From contig NZ_CP019428.1 of assembly GCF_009834565.1 (NCBI RefSeq), positions 6,696,001-6,760,000 on the forward strand: a stretch of DNA of 64,000 nt. The letters are read 5' to 3'. Shown here piece after piece: positions 44,210 to 51,463 of the stretch (its first letter is position 1; every line of letters starts with the position of its first letter). A program made the position numbers and the translations under genes. The stretch comes from Pseudomonas sp. R76 (GTDB lineage Bacteria; Pseudomonadota; Gammaproteobacteria; Pseudomonadales; Pseudomonadaceae). Under the pieces are notes generated by a model. It saw only the letters and a program-made list of their open reading frames with translations, searched no databases and was not told the origin of the DNA.

Positions 44210-45394
44210 TCAGCGGTAGATATCTTCCCGCGTCCACGGCAGTTCATGACTGCCATCGGCATGCGGTTTCACCGCCAATATCTGGTGCAGGTTGATCCAG
44301 CCCCGCGCAAACGCATACGCGCAACCAGCCAGGTACAGCCGCCAGATGCGCAACGCTTGCTCCGGCACCATCTTCGCCGCCGCTTCCAGGTTGTCTTCCA
44401 GGCGTTCGCTCCAATGGTCCAGCGTGCGCGCGTAGTGCAGGCGCAGGTTTTCGACGTCGACCACTTCCAGCCCGACCTCACTGATTTCCGCGGTCATCAT
44501 CGCCAGGTGCGGCAGCTCGCCATTGGGGAACACATACCGCTCGATAAAATCCCCGGCGCCACGGCCCACGGGGCGGCCGTCGGTGTGCTTGGCGGTAATG
44601 CCGTGGTTCATCACCAGGCCGCCTTCACGCACCGCGCCAAACAGGGTTTTGCAGTACTGCGCCAGGTTGGCGTGGCCGACGTGTTCAAACATGCCCACGC
44701 TCACCACTTTGTCGAAACGGCCGTCTTGAGGCAGGTCGCGGTAGTCGAGCAGTTGCAGGTCCACCTGGCCTTCCAGGCCCTCGGCTTTGACCCGTTCGCG
44801 GGCCAGCGCGAGCTGCTCTTTGCTCAGGGTGATACCAAACACCTTGACCCCGAACTCACGCGCGGCAAAACGCGCCAGCCCGCCCCAACCACAGCCAACG
44901 TCGAGCAAATACTCACCCGGCTGCAAACGCAACTTGCGGCACAGGTGGCGGAATTTGTCTTGTTGAGCTTGGTCGATGGATTCGCTGCCGGTTTCGAAAT
45001 AACCGCAGGAGTACGCCATGTCCTGGTCCAGCCATAGCTGGTAGAACTCGTTGGACAGGTCGTAATGGTAGGAAATGGCGGCTGCGTCAGTAGCCTTGTC
45101 GTGGATCGAGCGCACCGGACGACTCCCCTCGTCGTCATCGATCAAGGCGTGACTCAGCTCGTCACACACCCGGATCACTTCGGTGATGGAGCCTTCCAGC
45201 TCCAATTTGCCCTCGACGAAGGCTTCGTCCAATGAGTCGAGCGTTGGATGGGTCAGGCTGGAGACGACCGTGGGGTCCTTCACCACAATGGTCACACTGG
45301 GCTCGGGGCCCAAGTTGAATTCATGGCCGTCCCAGAGTCGAAGACGCAGCGGTAGCTTGAGATTCTGTAAGGCCGGTGGAAGTTGCGCGAGCAT
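44210..45394 (-). CDS. cfaB: Cyclopropane-fatty-acyl-phospholipid synthase
   Basis: 394 residues. SAM-binding motif LLDVGCGWGGLARFAAREFG, and the CFA synthase blocks ISYHYDLSNEFYQLWLD, MAYSCGYF, GMFEHVGHANLAQYC, FIERYVFPNGELPHLA and the C-terminal RMWRLYLAGCAYAF-like segment (here RIWRLYLAGCAYAF). It transfers a methylene from SAM to unsaturated acyl chains of membrane phospholipids, usually on entry to stationary phase under RpoS. The 87 bases upstream hold no promoter I could call with confidence. GGGGGGA precedes the ATG. Confidence 0.95.
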   Translation of the reverse strand: MLAQLPPALQNLKLPLRLRLWDGHEFNLGPEPSVTIVVKDPTVVSSLTHPTLDSLDEAFVEGKLELEGSITEVIRVCDELSHALIDDDEGSRPVRSIHDKATDAAAISYHYDLSNEFYQLWLDQDMAYSCGYFETGSESIDQAQQDKFRHLCRKLRLQPGEYLLDVGCGWGGLARFAAREFGVKVFGITLSKEQLALARERVKAEGLEGQVDLQLLDYRDLPQDGRFDKVVSVGMFEHVGHANLAQYCKTLFGAVREGGLVMNHGITAKHTDGRPVGRGAGDFIERYVFPNGELPHLAMMTAEISEVGLEVVDVENLRLHYARTLDHWSERLEDNLEAAAKMVPEQALRIWRLYLAGCAYAFARGWINLHQILAVKPHADGSHELPWTREDIYR

Positions 45395-45481
45395 GAGTAA
45401 TCCCCCCTTGTTTCAGACGTCTGGAGTGAGGGTAGACCATCCGAAGACAAAGTAGGAGGCTATCGATTTGATAGCGCTGAT

Positions 45482-46270
45482 CTATGGGGCTCGAAACTCG
45501 AGCAAACCGTCTTGGATCCACTGTTTCAGCCACGTAACCGCTTGCAGCGGTGCACCCTCTCCAGTAGTGACTGCCAACTCTGCGCACAGTTCTGAAAAGT
45601 TCCAGCCGGTGGTGACCATGCCTGCCAGCGCGCAGGCTTCATCAGGCTCCAGGCTGCGGTAATGGCAGACATTCTGGTGACGCCACACCAGGCAAATCTG
45701 CGCCAGTTCCAGTGCGTGGCTGTGGGGGAAGTCCGACTCATCCTTGCTCGCGCGCCAGATCGCCACGCTGTTGAAATGGCAAAGCACCTGCTGCACCGAC
45801 GGCGCCAGGCTCACCTGCAACCCCGGCCAGTCTTCAGGCGCCAGTTGCGCCATGTCATTGAGGCTCAAAGGCTCACCCTGCGGCGCATCGAAGGCGAGGG
45901 TAAACGCCCACTCCAATCGCGCCAGCTCGGCCAGCGGCGCGCTCTGCTCCGCCACCAGATGCTCAACGAGAAATGCCGGGAACCGCTCGCCCAACCAACG
46001 CAGGCTGTAATGGGCCGACGGGTATCGCCGTACGTAGGCGTCTGTCAGTAACGCGAATTCGTCGTCACCCAACCAATACCAGATGGCGCTGAAGTCATGG
46101 CGCAATACTTCCTGCAGCCGCGAGACATAGGCGTTGTGATAAATCGCCAGGCCCGTGTCCACGTCCAGGGTCGGCCCGCCCAGCAAGGTGGCGGCAAAGC
46201 CACTGTTGGCCACCGAGCTTTCGGACAATAGATGCTGTTCAAAGGCCAGCTGCCAATCGATCAGGCGCAT
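45482..46270 (-). CDS. BufC/HvfC-type partner of the MNIO enzyme (DUF2063)
   Basis: 262 residues. N-terminal DUF2063 domain (LIDWQLAFEQHLL, LAIYHNAYVSRLQEVLRHDF, LTDAYVRRYPSAHYSLRWLG, LARLEWAFTLAFDAPQG), labelled 'putative DNA-binding' in databases but now seen as the RiPP-recognition partner protein that presents the precursor to the DUF692 enzyme. Overlaps bufB by 10 bases. Third gene of a bufferin operon (precursor, enzyme, partner). No other metal gene follows. Confidence 0.87.
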   Translation of the reverse strand: MRLIDWQLAFEQHLLSESSVANSGFAATLLGGPTLDVDTGLAIYHNAYVSRLQEVLRHDFSAIWYWLGDDEFALLTDAYVRRYPSAHYSLRWLGERFPAFLVEHLVAEQSAPLAELARLEWAFTLAFDAPQGEPLSLNDMAQLAPEDWPGLQVSLAPSVQQVLCHFNSVAIWRASKDESDFPHSHALELAQICLVWRHQNVCHYRSLEPDEACALAGMVTTGWNFSELCAELAVTTGEGAPLQAVTWLKQWIQDGLLEFRAP

Positions 46271-47106
46271 AACGCTCTCCTGGCCAACGCGCTGGCGCCC
46301 AGCTCACGGGCCTTGCTCAACTCGGTGAGCAACTCTTCGAACGGCGGGAAATGATCATCACGTTCCAACAGCGTCGACACCGGCCCCAACAGCTCCAGCG
46401 TCTGTTGATAAAGCGCCCACACCGGGTCACATACCGGGTGGTCATGGGTGTCGACCACGTAGTCGCCGTAATCCATATGCCCGGCCAGGTGCAGTTGGCG
46501 GATGCTTTCGGGCGGCAGATTGCGGATAAACGTCCAGGCGTCGAACCCGTGGTTACGCGAGCTGACATACACGTTGTTAACGTCCAGCAACAGCTGGCAC
46601 CCGGTGAGGTGGGCCAGGGCGTTGAGAAATTCCCACTCGGTGAATTCGTCGGCCTTGGAGCGCACATAACTGGAGACGTTTTCCAGCACCAGCGGGCGCT
46701 GCAATACGTCCTGCACTTGGCGTACGCGGCCGGCCACGTGGTAAAGGCTTTCTTCGGTGTAAGGCAGCGGCAGCAAGTCGTGCAGCTGGTGTGCGTTGCC
46801 GCGGCTCCAGCACAGATGATCGGAAATCCACGCGGGCTGAATGCGCTCGGCGAGCTGTTTGATGTGTTTCAGGTAATCGGTATCGAGGGCATGCGGCCCA
46901 CCGATGGACAGGGACACACCGTGCATCACCAAGGGATAGCGCTCGGCTATCGCGTCCAGGTAATACAAGGCTTTACCGCCCTGGACCAGATAATTCTCGG
47001 AGATCACTTCGAACCAATCCACGGCCGGCGATTGTTCAAGGATCTGCTGGTAGTACTCACTGCGTAAACCCAGGCCGTAACCCAGACTTGGAAGGGACGC
47101 GGACAT
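46261..47106 (-). CDS. MNIO-family RiPP-modifying enzyme (DUF692, BufB/HvfB type)
   Basis: 281 residues, full family length. TIM-barrel DUF692 signatures are YGLGLRSEYYQQIL, DWFEVISENYL, VMHGVSLSIGGPHALD, ISDHLCW, LENVSSYV, LLDVNNVYVSSRNHGFDAW and HLAGHMDYGDYVVDTHDHPV, which carry the His, Asp, Glu and Asn ligands of a multinuclear iron centre. MNIO enzymes oxidise cysteines of precursor peptides; in bufferins they form thiooxazole groups that bind copper. GGAG lies seven bases before the ATG. It follows the precursor gene after a 67-bp gap holding a hairpin. Confidence 0.9.
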   Translation of the reverse strand: MSASLPSLGYGLGLRSEYYQQILEQSPAVDWFEVISENYLVQGGKALYYLDAIAERYPLVMHGVSLSIGGPHALDTDYLKHIKQLAERIQPAWISDHLCWSRGNAHQLHDLLPLPYTEESLYHVAGRVRQVQDVLQRPLVLENVSSYVRSKADEFTEWEFLNALAHLTGCQLLLDVNNVYVSSRNHGFDAWTFIRNLPPESIRQLHLAGHMDYGDYVVDTHDHPVCDPVWALYQQTLELLGPVSTLLERDDHFPPFEELLTELSKARELGASALARRALCA

Positions 47107-47128
47107 GACTCACTCCAGGGCAAAGTGT

Positions 47129-47156
47129 CCGCAGCGGTGGGGGGCTTCCGCTGCGG
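47129..47156 (-). promoter_or_regulatory. Intercistronic hairpin between bufA and bufB
   Basis: CCGCAGCGG and CCGCTGCGG form a perfect 9-bp stem around a 10-base loop in the gap. There is no T run, so it is more likely an mRNA-stability or attenuation element that lets precursor be made in excess of the enzyme. Confidence 0.6.
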
Positions 47157-47173
47157 GTGCACTCGGTTGCCGG

Positions 47174-47428
47174 TTATTCGCCGACGGTGCCGCCAGCCTT
47201 CATGCAGGCATCAGCCGAAGGCTTGGCGAGGAAGCCCTGGCCTTTGCAAGAACCCTGGCCTTTGCACGCATGGTCCTTGGTTTTGCAATCGTTCTGGCCT
47301 TTGCAGGCGTTGATGCCGTAGCAGTGCACGGCCGTGTCAGCGGCTTGAGCCTGAGTGACAACACCAGCAAACATGGTAGCGGCGGCCATTGCGAGAGCGG
47401 CACCAGCAGCAGCGGATTTGATGTTCAT
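47174..47428 (-). CDS. Bufferin precursor (BufA1/DUF2282 type)
   Basis: 84 residues. Signal peptide to about A30 (..MFAGVVTQAQAA), then a short core with Cys at 36, 42, 48, 55, 61 and 75, arranged as repeated ACKGQxxCK units (ACKGQNDCK, ACKGQGSCK), rich in Lys, Gly and Gln. This is the DUF2282 pattern of bufferins, RiPPs exported to the periplasm that bind copper after MNIO modification. GAGGAA precedes the ATG. The operon lies directly behind the metal P-type ATPase gene, same strand, 116 bp gap with its own promoter-like sequence. Confidence 0.88.
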   Translation of the reverse strand: MNIKSAAAGAALAMAAATMFAGVVTQAQAADTAVHCYGINACKGQNDCKTKDHACKGQGSCKGQGFLAKPSADACMKAGGTVGE

Positions 47429-47461
47429 CGTGTATTCCTCATGATCGGTAGTGGAGTCGGT

Positions 47462-47520
47462 CTGAACGGATTGTTCAGTCTCGACATACCACTAGAGTGA
47501 GGTCCCTTATCGGCGTTACA
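47462..47520 (-). promoter_or_regulatory. Putative ECF-type promoter and dyad upstream of bufA
   Basis: On the minus strand TGTAAC (47520-47515), 17 bases, then CTCTAGT (47497-47491) resemble the -35 and -10 of extracytoplasmic sigma factors, which control several known bufferin loci. Downstream CTGAAC-GGATT-GTTCAG (47462-47478) is a perfect 6-bp dyad in the leader. No cognate sigma gene is in the window. Confidence 0.35.
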
Positions 47521-47544
47521 GCTGTGTGCAAATATTTCTGAAAA

Positions 47545-49431
47545 TTATTCTTCGAGCTTCAAAAGCGGCTCCTGAAAGCGCAGCAAACGCCCGGCGTTGC
47601 CCAGTACCAGCAAGGTGCTGAGGTTATGCAACACCGCCGCAATCATCGCGCCAGCCGCGCCCAGCCAGCCAAATGCGGCGAACACCACGATGGCCAGCGT
47701 CCAGCCCAAGCCGATGATCACGTTGACCTGCAACGTGCGTCGGCACTGGCGGCTCAAGCGCACACAGGTGCCCAGGCGGCGCAGGTCGCTGCCGATCAAC
47801 ACCACGTCCGCAGACGCGAGTGCGATGTCCGCCCCGCCCGCGCCCATCGCCACGCCCACCACGCCCGCCTTGAGCGCCAGCGAGTCGTTGATGCCATCGC
47901 CCACCACCATCGGCCGGAAACCACTGCCGATTTCCCCCAGCACACGGTTGAGTTTGTCTTCCGGTAAGGCCTGGGCTTCGACATCGCTGATGCCCACGTC
48001 CAATGCCAGGCTGTCGGCAACGCTTTGGCGGTCGCCGGTCAACAGCAACTGGCGACCCAGGCCCAGGTCACGTAGCTCTTGGAGTGCCTGGCGTGCCTCA
48101 GGCTTGACGCTGTCGGCGAGCAACAGCCAGGCGAGGAATTGCCCGTTCAATGCCAGACCGGCAATCGGACCATCGTGGTTCGGCACCTCAGTGGTCACGA
48201 TGCCCAATTGCTCGAACAACTCCGGGCGCCCCAAGGCCGCTTCGCCCTGCTCGGTCCGCGCTACAACACCCAGGCCCTGGCGTTCGCGAATATCCGTGAG
48301 CACCAGCATCTGTTCCTGCGTCGCCAAGCCCGCCAACGCGCGGCTGACCGGGTGGCTGCTGGCCGAGCCAAGGCTGGCCGCCAGGTTCAGCAACACCTGC
48401 CGATCGGGTGCTGTGGTCTCGATGGACTGCAGACGCAACGTGCCAAAGGTCAACGTACCGGTCTTGTCGACCACCAACGAAGTCAGGTCGGCCAGTTCCT
48501 CAAGAAACGCCGAGCTGCGAATCAAGATCCCGTGCCGCGCCGCCACCGCAATCCCGGCAATCGCCGTGGCCGGTGCCGACAGCACCAACGCACACGGGCA
48601 CGCCGCCACCAGCACGGCCAACATCGCCTGGGCGTCATTGGTCACAAACCAGGTCACCGCCGCCAGCAACAACACCAGCACCATATAGCTGCCGGCATAA
48701 CGCTCCAGCAGCCGCGTGATCGGCGGCTTGGAACGCTCGGCGTTCTGCATCAGCGCGATGACTTTGCCCAAGGTCGATTCATGACCCGTGCGCGTCACTT
48801 CAAGGCGCAGCAAGCCATCCAGGTTGATCGCGCCACCAAACACCTGCACGCCGACGCTGGCCTCCAACGGCACCGACTCGCCAGTGATCGGCGCCGTGTC
48901 CAGGCTCGCCTGGCCCGACAGCACCACGCCATCGGCGGGCACGCGGTCACCGGCGCGCACTTCGACGATATCGCCGGTGTTCAGCGTGCCGTTATCCACT
49001 TCAACAATGCTGCCGTCAGCCTGCACCAGCCGCGCATGGCTGCGGGTGAGTTTGCCCAAAGCATGAATCGCTTCCTGGGAACCAATCACGCTGCGCTCTT
49101 CCAGCACGTGGCCGAAAATCATGATGATCGGCAGCAACGCAGCGGTCATCAGATCGCCCGTAGCCCACGCGCCAATCATCGCCAGGGCGATCAATTGGTC
49201 GGTGATGCCATGCAGGCTCGGGTAACGCAGGCTGTACCAGGCCGAGCGCATCACCGGCACGGCGACCAGCAAGGACGCGACGCCGAGCAGCAGTTGGCTC
49301 ACGCCGTTCTGGTCCGGCGCCAGCCAGCGCCACACCAGGCCCAATACCAGTAAGCCCAGGGCCAACATGGCCAAGGTCAATTGCCGGGCAGCACTGCGCT
49401 GTTCGGCGGAAGTCAGCATAGGCGCGCTCAT
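47545..49431 (-). CDS. hmtA: Metal-transporting P1B-type ATPase (HmtA-like)
   Basis: 628 residues. No N-terminal HMA domain; six to eight membrane helices, the actuator motif TGES, the transport-site CPC (residues 278-280), phosphorylated Asp in DKTGT (D322), HP motif SSHPV (H360), GDGIND hinge. It resembles P. aeruginosa PA2435 (HmtA), reported to import copper and zinc, and the same operon partners (SPFH proteins) occur here. Direction of transport cannot be read from the sequence. The Zur-like dyad upstream of the operon favours zinc uptake. Overlaps the preceding gene by ATGA. Confidence 0.85.
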   Translation of the reverse strand: MSAPMLTSAEQRSAARQLTLAMLALGLLVLGLVWRWLAPDQNGVSQLLLGVASLLVAVPVMRSAWYSLRYPSLHGITDQLIALAMIGAWATGDLMTAALLPIIMIFGHVLEERSVIGSQEAIHALGKLTRSHARLVQADGSIVEVDNGTLNTGDIVEVRAGDRVPADGVVLSGQASLDTAPITGESVPLEASVGVQVFGGAINLDGLLRLEVTRTGHESTLGKVIALMQNAERSKPPITRLLERYAGSYMVLVLLLAAVTWFVTNDAQAMLAVLVAACPCALVLSAPATAIAGIAVAARHGILIRSSAFLEELADLTSLVVDKTGTLTFGTLRLQSIETTAPDRQVLLNLAASLGSASSHPVSRALAGLATQEQMLVLTDIRERQGLGVVARTEQGEAALGRPELFEQLGIVTTEVPNHDGPIAGLALNGQFLAWLLLADSVKPEARQALQELRDLGLGRQLLLTGDRQSVADSLALDVGISDVEAQALPEDKLNRVLGEIGSGFRPMVVGDGINDSLALKAGVVGVAMGAGGADIALASADVVLIGSDLRRLGTCVRLSRQCRRTLQVNVIIGLGWTLAIVVFAAFGWLGAAGAMIAAVLHNLSTLLVLGNAGRLLRFQEPLLKLEE

Positions 49432-50462
49432 TGTTCGGCTCCCTGGATGATCAAGCGGGAGTCGTCTTTAGGATCGACCGTGGTCACGGAGCCGGCCTGG
49501 CCGAGAATCTTCGGCATCCGCTCGCGGTACAGACGCAGCAACAAACCTGGGTCTTTGACTTGGGCCAGGCTGGCGACAGTGGCGGTTTGCGCCTGGGCAT
49601 TGGCCAGGCGTTCGCTGGCCTGGGCGTGGGCGACTTGCACCAGCCGGTCAGCCTCTTGGTTGGCGGTCTGGGTGAGTTTTTCTGCGTCGGTACGCGCATT
49701 CGCCACGGCTTTATCGGCTTGCTGACTGGCGGTCAGCACGGCATTGAACGCATTCACCGCCGGGCCCGGCAGGCTCGACTGCACATCGACACGCGTCACT
49801 TCGATGCCCAGCCCCAAACCGGTGGAGGCCAATTCCGTCAGGCGCTTGTTGATGCCTTGCACCAAGTCGCCACGCAACCGCTCACGACGCTCGGCGGCGC
49901 CGTTGTCGCTGCCGATCAATTCGGGGCGCGCCACCAGAATCGTGTCCAGGTCGCGCGCGGCCGTCAGCGCCACCGCGCTGCGCGTCACCAAGCGATCCAG
50001 CGCCGGCAGCACGTGTTCGCCTTGCAACACATACGCGTAGGGCTCGGTGACCTTATAGAACACCCGCACATCCAACTGCACCACGCCGGCATCGCCGGTC
50101 AGCAGGTAACCGGAACCCGCCAGAGCATCGCTCAATGGCGTGGCAAAACTGGCCACGCGGTCGGCCTGGATCGCCGTGTCGGAGCGCAACAGGTTCTCCA
50201 CCCGACGCTCTATCACTCGGTCGGCGGCCGGCAACAACACCACCTGCTCGAACGGCTGCGGCCACGCCAATAACAGCCCGGCGTTCTGAATGCGGTCGAG
50301 GGCGCCGAAGTGCAGCACCACGGCACGGTTCTGCGGGTCGATCTGGCGCACGTTGGAAAATGCCCAGGCCAACGCCGCCAACACGGTCACCGCGTACAGC
50401 GCCAGGAAGGTCAGGCGCCCGGCCTGAATCCACGGGCTGTCCGGGCTGTCACGCATCGTCAT
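49428..50462 (-). CDS. SPFH/HflC-like membrane protein of the metal-ATPase operon
   Basis: 344 residues. One N-terminal membrane helix (about 17-37), then an SPFH/band-7 domain (VRQIDPQNRAVVLHFGALDR ... LDVRVFYKVTEPYAYVLQGE) and a long Ala/Gln-rich coiled coil (about 245-310). It resembles HflC, which with HflK forms large rings around the FtsH protease, but it is a paralogue, not the main HflC. Overlaps both neighbours by four bases, so it is translated with them. Role with the ATPase is unknown; membrane scaffolding or turnover control is a reasonable guess. Confidence 0.85.
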   Translation of the reverse strand: MTMRDSPDSPWIQAGRLTFLALYAVTVLAALAWAFSNVRQIDPQNRAVVLHFGALDRIQNAGLLLAWPQPFEQVVLLPAADRVIERRVENLLRSDTAIQADRVASFATPLSDALAGSGYLLTGDAGVVQLDVRVFYKVTEPYAYVLQGEHVLPALDRLVTRSAVALTAARDLDTILVARPELIGSDNGAAERRERLRGDLVQGINKRLTELASTGLGLGIEVTRVDVQSSLPGPAVNAFNAVLTASQQADKAVANARTDAEKLTQTANQEADRLVQVAHAQASERLANAQAQTATVASLAQVKDPGLLLRLYRERMPKILGQAGSVTTVDPKDDSRLIIQGAEQ

Positions 50463-51451
50463 GGTTGAACATCCTTCGGCCCGTCCACCAGCGCACGAAA
50501 CGGCGCGGCGTCGGTGCGCAGGATGATTTTGGTGCCCGGCGTCACCACCGTGCCCAAGGTGTCCAGCGAGCGCAGCAAGTTGTACAGCTGCGGATTACCG
50601 GCGTAGGCGCGGCCATAAATCTGCGCCGCTTCAACCCGCGACTGCGCTTCGATATCGGCGGCTTTCACCGTGGCGTCGGCCTGCACGATGCGCGCATCGC
50701 GTTCGGCGGCCGAGCGAATCTGCGCCGCTTCACGCTTGCCCACGGCGGTGCGTTCGGTGGCGATGGTTTCGCGCTCGGCGCGCATGCGGTCGACGGTGGC
50801 CGTGAGGGTTACCGACGGCAAGGTCAGGCGCTCGACACCGACTTGCGCCACGCGCACGCCATAAGTGGTGAGCAATTGTTGATCAATCTGCTGGCGCAAC
50901 TGCGCCTCGAAATCGGCGATGCGCACTTGGCTGGCGTCGGTGTTGATCAAACTGGACAGGTCAAAGCTGGCCGCGGTGGTTTCCAGCGCCGAGCCGACGA
51001 AGGTGCGAATTTGCCGCGCCGCTTCATCCGGCTGGTTCTGCACCGCACGCATAAAGCGCTGCACATTGTCGGCATCGCCCTGCACCTGCCACGCCACATA
51101 GGCCTGCACGATAATCCGCAGGCCATCGCGGGTGCCCACATCCTGCAAACCGCTGGAGGTGGTGCGCAGGCGCAGGTCCACCGGAATCGCCGCTTCGAAC
51201 GGTGCCGGCCAGCGCCAGCCCAGGCCGGGCTCCAACAGCACCCGCGATGGGTTGCCGAACCGCGTAATCACCGTGGCTTCGCCGGAACGCACCTGCACCA
51301 GGCTGGCAGCCGCCACGGCAAACAGCACCAGCAACACCGCCCAGGCCATGCGCCGCCAAGGAAATGGGCCAGCGGCTTGTTCATCACCGTGATGGTGATG
51401 GTGGTGGCCGTGAGGGTGGTGATGACCGTGATCGTGAGAATGAGCGCTCAA
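50459..51451 (-). CDS. SPFH/HflK-like membrane protein with His-rich N-terminus
   Basis: 330 residues. The first 24 residues contain 13 His, an obvious metal-binding tail facing the cytoplasm if topology follows HflK. A membrane helix (about 33-53) leads into an SPFH domain (QVRSGEATVITRFGNPSRVL, PGLGWRWPAPFE, VQAYVAWQVQGDADNVQRFM) and a coiled coil. Unlike normal HflK, which has a Gly/Gln-rich N-terminus, this one looks adapted to sense or buffer zinc or copper. ATGA overlap with the downstream HflC-like gene. Confidence 0.87.
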   Translation of the reverse strand: MSAHSHDHGHHHPHGHHHHHHGDEQAAGPFPWRRMAWAVLLVLFAVAAASLVQVRSGEATVITRFGNPSRVLLEPGLGWRWPAPFEAAIPVDLRLRTTSSGLQDVGTRDGLRIIVQAYVAWQVQGDADNVQRFMRAVQNQPDEAARQIRTFVGSALETTAASFDLSSLINTDASQVRIADFEAQLRQQIDQQLLTTYGVRVAQVGVERLTLPSVTLTATVDRMRAERETIATERTAVGKREAAQIRSAAERDARIVQADATVKAADIEAQSRVEAAQIYGRAYAGNPQLYNLLRSLDTLGTVVTPGTKIILRTDAAPFRALVDGPKDVQP

Positions 51452-51463
51452 CAGACAGACTCC

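Noticed and set aside
44210..45480. Clear RpoS promoter for cfaB
   Set aside because: CTACCCT and CTACTTT are present on the minus strand but spacing and -35 support are too weak to call.
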